A stretch of 64,000 nt of DNA. Origin: Meandrina meandrites (lineage: Eukaryota > Cnidaria > Anthozoa > Scleractinia > Meandrinidae). The DNA lies in assembly GCA_963693305.1 (NCBI GenBank), contig OY855905.1, forward strand, positions 29,098,937 to 29,162,936, in the 5' to 3' direction. Shown one piece after another: positions 33,980 to 44,966 of this stretch. Each line of letters opens with the position of its first letter. Positions within the stretch are counted from its first letter, which is position 1. The notes beneath the pieces are model-generated. The model made no database searches, was not told the DNA's origin, and worked only from the letters and a program-made list of their open reading frames with translations. The position numbers and the translations under genes were made by a program.

Positions 33980-36574
33980 CTTATAGAAAATACGTTTTAT
34001 ACTTTAAACGACATTTGACACTGGAGGTGAAAAAGATTGATCGACTGGCTGATTGCCAAAACTGTGCCTAATAAGTTAGTTGTTGCTTATTTTTTAGGTG
34101 TCCAGAAATGTAACAGGCCAATAAGGTTTAGATATTTTAGCTACCTATTAAGACCTAATAACAGCTACAAGAGAGGATCGATGTTGAAAATAACTTGGTA
34201 CTGAAAGAGTTATACCATTTATTGAAATATTGATGCTTCGGCTTATGCCAGGGTATGGTAGCCTCCAGTGAGTTCACTTTTTCTTAGTTTGCATGATACC
34301 ATAAGCTAGGAGCACTGGCATAGATTGAACACCACCACCGTAGACCTAAATAGGGAGAACCTCTTCTAATGGCTAAGTTCTGTGAAAAGATACAGATACA
34401 CAACGGGCCTCCGGTAGAAACGAGCATCCAAAAACGGCGACCTCAAACACAACTTGATTTATCCTTGAGAAACAATGAAAATGACATATACAATAAGCTG
34501 AAATTAAGTGATATTGTATTTGTTCAGTAGGTGACCCTTATTGCAGTGCAGCTACTCGAGCAGGGCCACTTCGAACAAAACTGACCAATAAAAACGGTAA
34601 TTGAAAACAATGGATGGCTATCTTTTTTCGCAATCAGACGAATGGCGTTTAAACATCTAGACAACAGCACTGCAACAACCTTTGTTGCCAGAGAAGGTAA
34701 AAAGAGGTATTTTTTACCTGAATTTGTAAAGTATCGACTTCACTATACTGCATACACTCTACAGATCCAATCCTTGGCGGCAAAGTATGATAACTTTTAC
34801 TTTTACTCGAAAAATTTAGCTTGAAAACTCGTTCTGTAAGTTCCAAACCGTAATCGTCGAAAACTGCTAAAATATAGAATCTAAACCTACCAATCAAAAA
34901 ACTTTTCAAAGTTTCAGGAGAGGTCCACGTCTTCGTTGCGTTTCCAAATTTTGTTCCAGAACTATTGTTTATATTTTTCAACGTAATTGATTTGTTCACG
35001 AAAAAAAGTCGCCATCCATTGCTCTCATTATAAGTGACCCGGTTCAAGTAGTCGTACTGTAATCTGTTTTGATTAAATACAGATTCTTTTCAAAAGATGA
35101 GTCAGTTGTTATCCTCTATGTATTGAAAAACTTAAATCGGTCACAGATGATGATGATGATGATGTACTTTTTAGCTACCCGAAAGTAGCGACGTCCTGAA
35201 AGCTACGGCTCTCTGAAGGTAGCAATAGGAAATGGTTCCTTCGAAAACAACGGGAGCGTTGTTACTAATTCGCAACTTTACGGTAGACGGTGCATTTAAA
35301 AGGACACTGTTAACCATGTTAACATACAGAGAATCTGCCTTTCTTGAAGGAAAGCTGTTAATTAGATTTTGAGGAAGAGCACGGATTTTTTTTTTTTGCG
35401 AAAGTTAGATATTAATCTAGTAGCCTCTTATTTCGCGAGAAACAAAACATTACGTGCGTTTCGTCAGGCAACTTTACATTTTCTTTGGATTAGAACAGTG
35501 ATATCATGTACACAAGGAGTAAAGTGGTCATTACAAATTCACGGAATATATCTTTTTTTAAATATGCATGTGAAGGGCTCTTTCTGTACATGTGAGGGAA
35601 TTATGCAAATAAATTTATTTTAAATTTCAAAGGATGTCACAATATCAACATGTACAATAAAAAATCTCTGGAGAAAGTAATTGTTTTTTTCTAAGAGAAG
35701 TGCTTTGACAAAGGGCATCTCCATTATTACGACAACTTTAAGAAAAAATTAAACGTTCAATTAATCAGCAGGTGGAACCGTGCGGTCTGCCATAATGTGA
35801 CAGACACTGAATCTTACCATTTAGCTTAGGAATAAAATTTGAAATTCAATTATTTATCTCATATACAATTCGCGATTTCAGATTCAGACTTAAGATAAAA
35901 TAAAGTACTGAACCTCTACAAATCAATCCTGATTTTAGCTTTTACCCAAGCAAAATACCAATAAGATAGACTTCAAGGGTTAGAAGGTCTGTGTGATCTG
36001 GGTTCTTTTTTACATGCATGGGGCTTTTTCAGATAGGGAAGCTTACTTCAAACCATTTATCAGTTGAGGTGCAACTAAGAAAAAAGTGGACTTTTAATTC
36101 TAAATTTTAGTGTTGTAACCATAAAAATGAAAGTGGTGAGGTGAGAGTCGATTATAGAGCTCAGTTTCAGTAACCATATTCTCCATTGTTCTCGGGTTTC
36201 AAACAATAGTTACGCAGCTCTCGTAAGCTTGTAATTCTACTGGTCCTCTAGTGTAGCAGCTGCTATTGTTTTGGGGGTTAGGGGCATTGTTCTTGTTGTT
36301 TGTTCTATTGTTCTCTCAGCCACTCATGTGAGACCTTACGAGAGGTGCATGGCGACCCGTTTCAAAGCAATCATTTTGGTTGCTATTTTATAAGAACTGC
36401 ACCAAGCTTGTATTCACTATTCTTATCTAAAAACAAGAAAAACATGTAGGATCACGAGAGTAACTGCATAGATGATTTTCCTCCAAATTTATAAATTCTG
36501 GGTACCTCTTTTGCCATACCAGGATAACTCAGAATTTCTGTAAATAAGACGTCCATTTCAATCTGTTTCTGCAG
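33980..36574. other. 3' flank of gene D and chimeric upstream region of pseudogene E
   Basis: 33980-35797 is a copy of the region between F and G and includes a diverged AGCAGGTGG element at about 35768. 35797-36574 instead copies the intron of gene I (54015-54782). A (GAT)n tract is at about 35147-35164. A 132-codon open frame on the minus strand (34649-35047) is not conserved in the copy at 45.9-46.2 kb and is not called. Confidence 0.6.
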
Positions 36575-36776
36575 GTTATGGATGGATCACTTCTCAAACA
36601 TCCGATGGCCAGACACTGTGCATCTTCGTCTCTTTATTTGGCATTCCTATCACAATGCTTACGCTTGAATCCATCGGCGACCTCATTGCCAGACGAGTAA
36701 ACGGATTTGTCACAAAGTTGGAAAAAACAATTCTCGGGAGAGCGGAACCCAAAACAAGTTAAAACTAAAAGTGCCG
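36575..36776 (+). pseudogene. K2P pseudogene E (exon 2 start only)
   Basis: After a TTTCTGCAG acceptor the frame reads YGWITSQTSDGQTLCIFVSLFGIP-type sequence, closest to gene I (ILGRAEP, GDLIARRVNG). One extra C in GCGGAACCC shifts the frame and brings a TAA. The homology stops at 36776, where the terminal repeat of a 4.1 kb transposon begins. No exon 1 lies upstream. M3, pore 2 and M4 are gone. Dead. Confidence 0.9.
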
Positions 36777-37346
36777 TTTGATATTAATACAATCTGATCA
36801 CGTGACAGCCGATAAGACTTTGACTTCCCTAGGATTAAATGTACTGAAATTTTCTAAAATTGGCCAACTTTGCATGTCTCTCATCACAACATAGAAGGCA
36901 TAACCTTCCAACTAAATCGCGCTCCTTTTCTAGCTAGGCTTTCAACTTTGTGAAAATCGTATTCATTTCTCATGGGTCCGCTTCACTACAGAGAAACAGT
37001 TTAAACAAAGATGACAGCCTGCAGGTTTTGTCAAAGGAGCAATTTTAGAAATTTTCGATGTCATAAATCTCAAGGGGGGATTATAACTTATTTCACCGTC
37101 AAAAAAAATTCTCAAAAAGGAGCACCTCCAATTTATATTTTCTAAAAGAAAAGCTAGAAAACTGCGTGTGAAAATTTAACGGCGACAAAAAAGAAGAACT
37201 CAGTTTCAAGAATACTTGTCCAAGCTGATACCAAGGTAAGGGAACATTTTATTGCTCGAATTGAATCGACGATAAATGCAAATGTATTTTGCTAAACGTC
37301 CGAACTTCCCGATAAGTATTCAGAAACGAGCGAATACCGAAAGTAA

Positions 37347-37626
37347 TTAAAGGGACAGAGTCATGTGCTACGCATACGCACCTCTGCACTTTGAAAATAT
37401 TACTTTCTAGGTAAATGTGTTTGTGGCATCTCTTCCACTCCTTCTTGGCTCCTTTTACATAGCTAAACATCCGCTTTCGACCAGAATTATTACTTTCCCT
37501 CCATGACCACCACTTCTCGACGCCATTCCGAATTTGGCAACTGCACAATCTTGAAAAATTCCAACGAAACTTTTCAAGTTTCGATCGGAAAGCTACGCAT
37601 TTGCAGCTCATGACACTGTCCCTTTA
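37347..37626. mobile_element. MITE with AAAGGGACAG termini
   Basis: Terminal inverted repeat of about 35 bp (AAAGGGACAGAGTCATG at the left, CATGACACTGTCCCTTT at the right), 280 bp in all, nested in the 4.1-kb element. A TTAA-like flank (TTAA left, TTTA right) hints at a piggyBac-type target but is not exact. Confidence 0.65.
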
Positions 37627-37770
37627 TAAAACTGCTGCCCATCAGCATGAATGGCGATCTGTGCATTATTTATCGAAACTACTTAGATCTTACCTACCTT
37701 GTGATAGCGGCATGGGTCCGTCATATCTCGAGTAATGCGGAAAACCTGCAGTTTCAAGGTTCGGGACGCT

Positions 37771-39180
37771 GTTGAAGGCACAAATGTAATACTGGTCACA
37801 AATGTAATAAAGGTCATAAGTGTAAAAACAATTGGTCACAAATGTAATAAGAATCTTGACGAATGTGAAAAAACAAATGAGAATGAAATCTGAATAACAA
37901 CTTAACAAGTTGAAGAAATTGTTTTTCTGTCCGCTTTCTAACCTCAACGTTTGTTATTATGAAAAGAAATGAATGAAACATTAGGCAGATTATAGTTTTA
38001 AACATGCTAATTGGTCCGTGATGGTATGAAGTAGCTTGAAGCATAATTTTAAATATTTTCTGTAAAAAGTTTTTATGTTGCAATATGGTGAAGATAAACC
38101 CTATCCAGAAGACCGGGGGAGGGGTGGGGAGGAAACTGCCCGCGCTGACTTTGAACGTTTATAACTGTTTAAATATTCAAGCAAACACTGACAAACTTTG
38201 CGAGTGTATTTAAAATTTATCTGGAAATAATTTGGTAAGACAGGTTGGCGTGTCCGGAAATTGATGTTGCCATGGCAACCACATTTTGACAGAAGTATTT
38301 TCTTCATTTGAAATTTTTGTGTTGTTATTAAATGAAAATAACTTTAATGCAGCTATTCAATGCCCTGGGGATGAATTAATGATATGCAATAGCTGTATAA
38401 AAGAGGAACACGTGCTATCCTTTGTGCACTCTACTCTAGTCCGCGACATCAAGCGGTTGGCTCCCACCCACCCCCCCTGTGAGGAAGCCGGTTTGAAGTC
38501 TCCGCCATCTATCTGGCGATCTACTGAGCCTGGTTTGGGCTTGTCCCAGGCCAGAGCGATTCCCCATACCTTATCTACATGTCATCAATAACAATACCCA
38601 GGGCAAAATATTACACTATTTGTGTTGGACCGTTTCATTAATTGTTTCTGGGTAAATTTCAGTAAGGTTTGGCGGTTTTCTGACGTTTTGGAAAATTTTG
38701 AAGTCCAATTTTGTGCCCTAGTAAATGAAGGGTTAAGTAGGTAGAGTCAAGAAGTCATCCTCACTGGGAACAATCACTACAATGATTCAAGAATAAACAA
38801 TTACAGTCGAGCACCTATTAAACGGCCACCCATTAAGCGGCCAGTCATTAAGCGGCCACCCATTAGACGGCCAGTCATCAAAATCCCGAAATTATTCTCA
38901 GTACAATACAGTAAAGAAAACCTTTATTTAGCGGCCACCTCTATTAAGAGGCCGCGGCCTCCTTTTGGCCGCCCTGACAAGGCTTCTTCTATTGTTTTTA
39001 CCCTTATTTAGCAGGCAGCAAGAAGGTAGGGGAGAAAAAGTATGACAGTATAACGTATTACAAACACGATGAAATAGTTCAAATTACATTTCGGATTAAT
39101 TTTAAATATGAGTGATCCTTATTACATTTGTGGCCAACTGTTATTACACTTGTGACCTTTATTACATTTGTGCCTTCAAC
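37771..39180. mobile_element. 1.4-kb element with GTTGAAGGCACAAATG termini
   Basis: GTTGAAGGCACAAATGTAAT at 37771 is mirrored by ATTACATTTGTGCCTTCAAC ending at 39180. The TGTAATA/AAGGTCA phrases repeat inside each end. No transposase was found. It contains a run of short direct repeats (next entry). Confidence 0.7.
38818..38960. repeat. AAGCGGCCA short direct repeats
   Basis: The phrase ATTAAGCGGCCA and variants occur at least five times with 14-17 bp spacing, then again after 60 bp in GTTTAGCGGCCACC-like form and mirrored in GGCCGC. It resembles sub-terminal repeats of a DNA transposon; family not determined. Confidence 0.5.
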
Positions 39181-40143
39181 AACGTGTTTTATTCTAGTTT
39201 CCTTTTTCATGCAACAGAACGACATTGAAAAACTACTTATTCTCAAACTTATCCTACCTGTCTTTCTCTGGCAAACATACAGATCCAACAACGGAAGGAA
39301 GGTTTTTTAAAACTCCAAATTGAACGTGGGAGATACTGCTTAAAATGTAGTCATTCTATTGGTTGTCCAGCATGACACCTCGACTCTGGCGATTGATGAC
39401 TTTTGTCTTTAATTGTTTTAGGCTGGGAAAACACGAATTCAAAACAATTTCATATCCCTGGCAACGGGGGTTGCCTTCACAAGAACTCAAAAGCGGCCAA
39501 GGTTTGAATGTTGTTTATTAGTCTATGTCAATTCGTTCTAAGCAAGTAAACGCTAAGGCACGATAGAACGAAATAAGGTAAGCGTCTTGATTTACAGTTT
39601 TCAATAGTAAATATTTTATGTTTGATTCGCGTATATTTTTTAGTGTCACGCCAAAGTCACGCACATTTCCAGTGTAATTTTTGTCGTTTTCAGACACTGA
39701 ATTACAATGACTATGGTTTTCTTGAAGTGTCTTACAGGTTCAAGCATATCATATAATAGCAAAGAAACGAAAACAAAAACAATATTTCAAACGTTTGAAA
39801 TACTTTCCTCGATAGTTCTGATCTAGGTAGCGGGAAAACCACCGGGGAGGGGTTGGGGAAGGTTGACGTCGACCGTCAGAAAAGCTTTCCCCTTCAAAAT
39901 TCAGGACAGATTAATTTACCAAATGAGAACTATGACATTTTATAGCCTTTGTTTCGATGTGATACAGATATCATATATTATATATAGATAGATATTATAA
40001 ACAGTATATTTGAAGGAAATAAAAGCTGATCTGTTTCTGTATTACCAAATACGCAAATTTTGCAAATTCCAATTTTCAGCGCTTTCGTTTACAGTCAATC
40101 AGTCAGTCAATTTATTAATAACGGAAAGTTGATTTCATTCCTT

Positions 40144-40500
40144 GCTTTAATATACTATTCTTGAAGTAAATATTTTAATGTTCAAACGGCGACTCGATTC
40201 AAAACAAAGATGTTGATTTCATAATACCTGGCTTTGCGAGACAAAATATCCCTAATTTGCATAAAACAAAAACTAGGTTGAGAGGGTTGAAAAAAGCGAG
40301 TGAGGATCAAAATGATAAGAAAACCCTGTGTGTGACATTTGACCGTTGACCAGTTGCAGTCGAAATTATCTAAATTTTGGCCAAATTCCCACGTGCTCGT
40401 CGCGCGTGAAGCCACAAAACAATCCAATCAACATTCGAGATTTGAATCGAGTCGCCATTTGAACATTGAAATATTTACTTCAAGAATGGAATATTAAAGC
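40144..40500. mobile_element. MITE-like inverted repeat
   Basis: Arms of about 60 nt (40144-40203 and 40441-40500) mirror each other, with CTTGAAGTAAATATTT and GGCGACTCGATTCAAA phrases. The interior has no coding frame. It overlaps the inner edge of the right arm of the 4.1-kb element. Confidence 0.65.
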
Positions 40501-41129
40501 AAAGATTAAAATCAAATTTACACCTTAAAGTAATTTGCGCGCAGAAAGTTTTCTTGATATTCAAAATACAGCCCTCTTTCTTTAATTCGAAGTAAAAAAA
40601 CAACGAGATATTGAAAATCCTTCCTCGAGATTTTTTGAGGTCAGAAGTGACTAAAATCGCTACTTTGACAAAATCTGCAAACTTCCATCTTTGTTTTAAA
40701 CAGTTTCTCTGCAGTAAAGTGGACCCTGGAGAAATGATTACAATTTTCACATTGTAGAAAGACTGGTTAGAAAAGGGGCGTGATTTGGTTAGCGGTTATG
40801 CCTTCTATGTTGTGATGAGAGACATGAAAAGTTAGCCAAAATTTCAATACAAAAATTGGCCCCTGGAGGGTCAAACTTAAATTAGTGACATTAGTTGTCA
40901 CGAGATCAGATTGTATTTATCAAATACACATTTGACTACTTAGGGTCTACTTACTCATGGATACCTTTCACCAGAAACAGTTTGAGGTTGGGTTGTTTTG
41001 GCTATTTCCATAATTACTCGAACCTTACGTGGACCGACTCTTAAGCTGTCATTCGATGGTTTTCTGCTGAAATTCACATATCCAAGATAAAGAGTATTCA
41101 CGGTTTCCTCTTCCAAGCACAATCATGCC

Positions 41130-41230
41130 AAATTAGCAGGTGGCCTAGAACTTAAGTACGTTGTTGAGAGCCCAATATAAGCGCGCCTTTTTTGAGTGCC
41201 ACTGAGCCAGTTGATTGGTCTTAAATCATA
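41130..41230 (+). promoter_or_regulatory. Conserved upstream block of gene F
   Basis: AAATTAGCAGGTGGCCTAGA, GCGCGCC and TTGATTGGTC, nearly identical to the block of gene D, but 2.2 kb before the ATG because of inserted sequence in the leader intron. Confidence 0.45.
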
Positions 41231-41309
41231 AGAAATCATAGAAATTATCAATACCACAACTTAATAGATTTTGGAGGGAAAAAAGTAACTGCAACCCCAT
41301 GGAGTTAAA

Positions 41310-41393
41310 ACAGAGATGAGCTTGAAATCACTAAAATTGCCATTCTTGATTTACATACGGATGTGAATTGTTTTGACAACATATATAAAGCTA
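41310..41393 (+). other. Probable 5' leader exon of gene F
   Basis: AGATGAGCTTGAAATCACTA block ending at donor GTAAGTATAC (41394). The acceptor AATTTTAG ends at 43285. The implied leader intron is about 1.9 kb, three times that of gene D. Confidence 0.45.
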
Positions 41394-41699
41394 GTAAGTA
41401 TACACATTTAAACTAGTGAGTAACGTAGTTCAAGTCAGTCAGCTCAGTATCATATTTAGCTTGGTGGTAAATACAATTTTTAATAATCTCAATCAAGAGA
41501 GTATAATATAGTACAGTTTATAGAGGATAATATAGTACAGTTTTAAAATTGTCAACATACACACCGACGTACTGATTTTAACAAAATGTTTGAAGATTTT
41601 AAGATCAATTCTGATAAAACATTTATAAGCTAAATAGCCGGTGAACTGATAGAAAACTACATAAAATAAAACCTGTCTTAGGTTTTCTAAAAGCCAACG

Positions 41700-43130
41700 G
41701 TGTATTTTTGAGTCTAATGCGCATGCGCTTTAGACTCTATGTAGTGGCAAAAACGCTGTTAGCAATCCCAAGGGAATGGTTCGGGATCGATAATCGTGCG
41801 GTGTAATTGTGCTTAAACAATAGCCCGCCTCATTGCGGGCTTGGTGCGGTGATCGTAATCCAATCAGGAAGCAAGGATGTTGTTAACGAAGCAACGGTCG
41901 AACGGAGCTCGAACACGACACGCACTTGTAAAAAAAATTATCATGTATGTAATTGGAATAAATGTTTTACAGTGCAAAATAATGTGAATCCTCGTTTTCA
42001 AGTTTGAAGCCGCTGAAAATGTTCTCCTTCCAGCTGCATGTCTTTTTATAATCCGTGGGAAACGCAACGTGAAATCGACATCTTTTGATGAAAAAAATCC
42101 GGAAGTGACATTTGTGTTCATAAACAAAAAATAACTTTGAAAAAAATGGAAAATTAAATAAAAGTGTAGTCAGCAATTGATTGTTCGATTCAACTGAAGC
42201 AGGATTTCATTCACAGAATGCAGCTTTCATTAAAAAGAGTTTTTTTCACCATTCAAGATTCAATCTAGAGCCTGAAAACAAGACAGTGTAATCAAATTAC
42301 ATTTCGCGCGAAATTTGCATAAATATTGAAACTTGCCAAAAAGTAGGTAAGACAGAATGAAGCTCGCTTTAATAGTTATTGAATTCCGATGTGATTGTTA
42401 TTTCCATGTATTGACTATTTGGAAGCTGTTCTCAGTCATGAAAACGAAACTCTTTCATTCAACTGCTTGTAGTGTTTAATAGACGTGAAAATATTTCGCT
42501 TAATTAAATTACATTCTGCACGCAATGTTTTCTTTGCTCCCCTGTGTCGAAACGTTAAAGGTAATTGAAATCTTTGTTGAGCAGTATTGCATAAATTGCA
42601 AAGGAATTGAACAAAAAATTTTTTTTGCTTATTTTGATGTGATTTAGGATATTTAGAATACTAAATAAGCGGCTGTATCTTGTCTATCTATGGGGCGGAC
42701 CATTATTTTTTTGGAAGCAGGGGGATGAAAATTTTTTCAAGACAAACAGTTTTTTTTTCTGTATCGTTGTCTGTGAAAACATTTTTTCCGGTGTCATCTT
42801 CCTGCAGACAATTTTTTTCATGCCTGCAAAAAATTTAGTTGGGCTTTTTTTGCTTTTGCAAACAAATTTTTCAGGATTCCCCCCCCCCCCCCCCCCCCTA
42901 AATCTGTACGATCTTCCTATGGTCTACAACGCACTAATCTTTTAACATGAATAAATATATATAAATATATATACATAAGAGAACAAATATTATCGACTTC
43001 TTCTGAACCACTCTTACTACCAAACCTCTGCTACACCTCTTGCTCTATGCCGTAAATACCGAAACTACTTCAACATATTTCAACCGCACTAACAATCCAT
43101 GACGCATTAGACTCATGTACCCACTGGGTA
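41700..43130. other. Inserted sequence in the leader intron of gene F
   Basis: Not present in the gene D copy. It holds T-rich and C-rich strings (TTTTTTTC runs at 42720-42870, a C-run at about 42880-42898) and an ATAAATATATAT tract (42953-42972). No coding region supported. Confidence 0.5.
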
Positions 43131-43316
43131 CTATTTTTAGTTCATATGATGAGGTATGAAGACTTGGAGATAGTCTCATGGCAAAAAGAATAAAATGTCA
43201 GGATTATTAAATGATTAGCATTATCCATTAGGACTTTAGAACTCATGCGGCAATAATGGGTTTATTGATTGATTTTGAATTTTAGTTCATGCACCCAAAG
43301 ACTTCAAGGCTTAAAG

Positions 43317-44966
43317 ATGGATCCACTATTCAAAGCAGCTCTTCTTCGGACTCTTGGCCTGTTGTTTTGGGCCTCGCTCAGTGCCTGGCTATTTGTTAAA
43401 GTAGAGCACACGGAAATAAACGACAGAGACGAAAAATATCAGCGGTTACATTCTCTATATGAGTTCTTGGCATCTAAATATAACATGAGCGTCGAAGAGT
43501 TTAATAACATCTCCAACATGGCATATGAAGCCTTGAGCGAACCCAAACCACAGTGGACTTATTCTACTGCATCTGGTTTTGTCGTTCAAGCGTTGACTAC
43601 AATTGGTAAGGAAGCATTAAATGTGCAAACTAGTTGAGCACAACTTTTGGAAGAATTTGCAGTGAACGATACATGGCTTGGGATGCGATGAGAAATGGAG
43701 GATCAAATGTACATTTTGGCTTTCTGTTGAAGTAGAGCATTTGAGTAAACGACAACAAGCTAAAACAGTATATGCAACTTCTTTGCATTCATTAGGGCGC
43801 TTCAAAGTGTCCCCCTACTGTTCCAAGTTTGTGTCGACAGCGGTGTCCCGAGTCTTTTTAACGACTTGTAATTAGGGGGGGGGGGGGGGGGGGGGGGAGG
43901 TGAAGGGCATCACGCCCAACATCAGTCACTCAATAAAGCCGTTCAGAACACATGGGTCTTTCACGTTTAAGAACTTGCCTTTGAAGGAATAGTTTTTGGA
44001 AAATCTCGCTTGCGGTTTTAATTTTAACTCTGCTCTTTTTTTGATGATGCTTACGATTCTCTTCTCAATTCTTGTCATTTGTAATATGTGAAGGTCGAAG
44101 AGGAGGGTTCCGAAACCACAAAAGAATCTACCACAAAAAAGTCGTACCAGGAAACAACTCTTCTAACTGGTTTTTAAAAGCTACAGTCAGGGCAATGCAT
44201 CACATTTATTTTACCATCCTCTTACTCTGTATATCTCTTTTTACGTAATTTGTCTGTTTCTGTAGGTTATGGATGGATTACCCCTCAAACACCCGCTGGC
44301 CAGATATTGTGCATATTCGTTTGTTTAGTTGGGATTCCCATCACATTACTCACATTGAAATCCGTCGGTGAGCTCATTGTTAAATGGGTCAACACAATTG
44401 TTACGAAGTTTGAAAAGAAAATTTTGAAGAGGGCTGAACCAAGACAATTGAAGTCTAAGAGTGCTGTGATCTTGTTTGCGATGATGGTGTCATTAATTGT
44501 TGCAAATGGCCTGTTAGTAAAGCATGTTCAAAACTGGAGTCTTGTCGAAGGAGTATATTTCGGTTTTATAACATTTACTACAGTCGGTTTTGGTGACTAC
44601 GTCCTTCGGCAACCCCGGAGGATCAAGAAGTTAACCCTAAACAGCTCTATAAGTCAAGCAAGTAAGGATGATTTGGAAAAAAAAGGAGCCACTTTTGCGA
44701 TTTTCTTTGGTACGTTTTACTATATATTAGCTTTATGTGTTGTCTCCAGTGTACTGAACGCTATCATGGCGGCCATCGAAGAAAGGAAATGTCGCCCTCG
44801 GTGTCCCGGATGTGTACCTCAGAAATCCCGGAACCACGTGGATAACGACTGGCAAAACACTGACACTCCGGAGCAGCGTCAAACTAACATGACGTATTTA
44901 AGCATGGAAAATTATGGATTACAGAATAACAACATGGCATCACTTTCAGTAACTGAAATAAAGTAG
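43317..44966 (+). CDS. K2P potassium channel, gene F
   Basis: Exons 43317-43605 and 44266-44966; product 329 aa, nearest relative gene D. Exon 1 differs from D at only a few positions, one being K28 at the outer end of M1 (WLFVKVEH), where D has I. Cap with NMS (56) and NIS (64). Filter 1 is TTIGYG followed by W. Filter 2 is TTVGFG, and the pore-helix motif reads YFGF, so the usual tryptophan is glycine. The C-tail has KCRPRCPGC, YLSM and ends TEIK. Intron 660 bp, with a long G-run at about 43877-43900. Confidence 0.92.

Larger units (their letters stand above)
31370..35797. repeat. Segmental duplication copy 1 (gene D block)
   Basis: Matches 41128-47320 in order: AGCAGGTGG block, leader exon, gene D versus F, 3' flank and the region before gene G. 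The match stops at about 35797 with GTGCGGTCTGCC, where the sequence switches to copy of the intron of gene I. Confidence 0.85.
36777..40924. mobile_element. 4.1-kb nested transposon with long terminal inverted repeats
   Basis: The left end TTTGATATTAATACAATCTG is mirrored at the right end (TTGTATTTATCAAA). The diverged inverted match continues for about 300 bp inward (36777-37085 against about 40620-40924), including CATCACAACATAGAAGGCATA. No transposase frame is found inside. The interior carries at least three further inverted-repeat elements listed separately. It borders the broken exon of pseudogene E on the left. Confidence 0.7.

Noticed and set aside
34649..35047. 132-codon open frame on the minus strand
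   Set aside because: The duplicated copy at about 45.9-46.2 kb has indels that break it, and no domain is visible.
37249..37611. 120-codon open frame on the minus strand
   Set aside because: It lies mostly inside an inverted-repeat element with AAAGGGACAG ends and has no recognisable domain.
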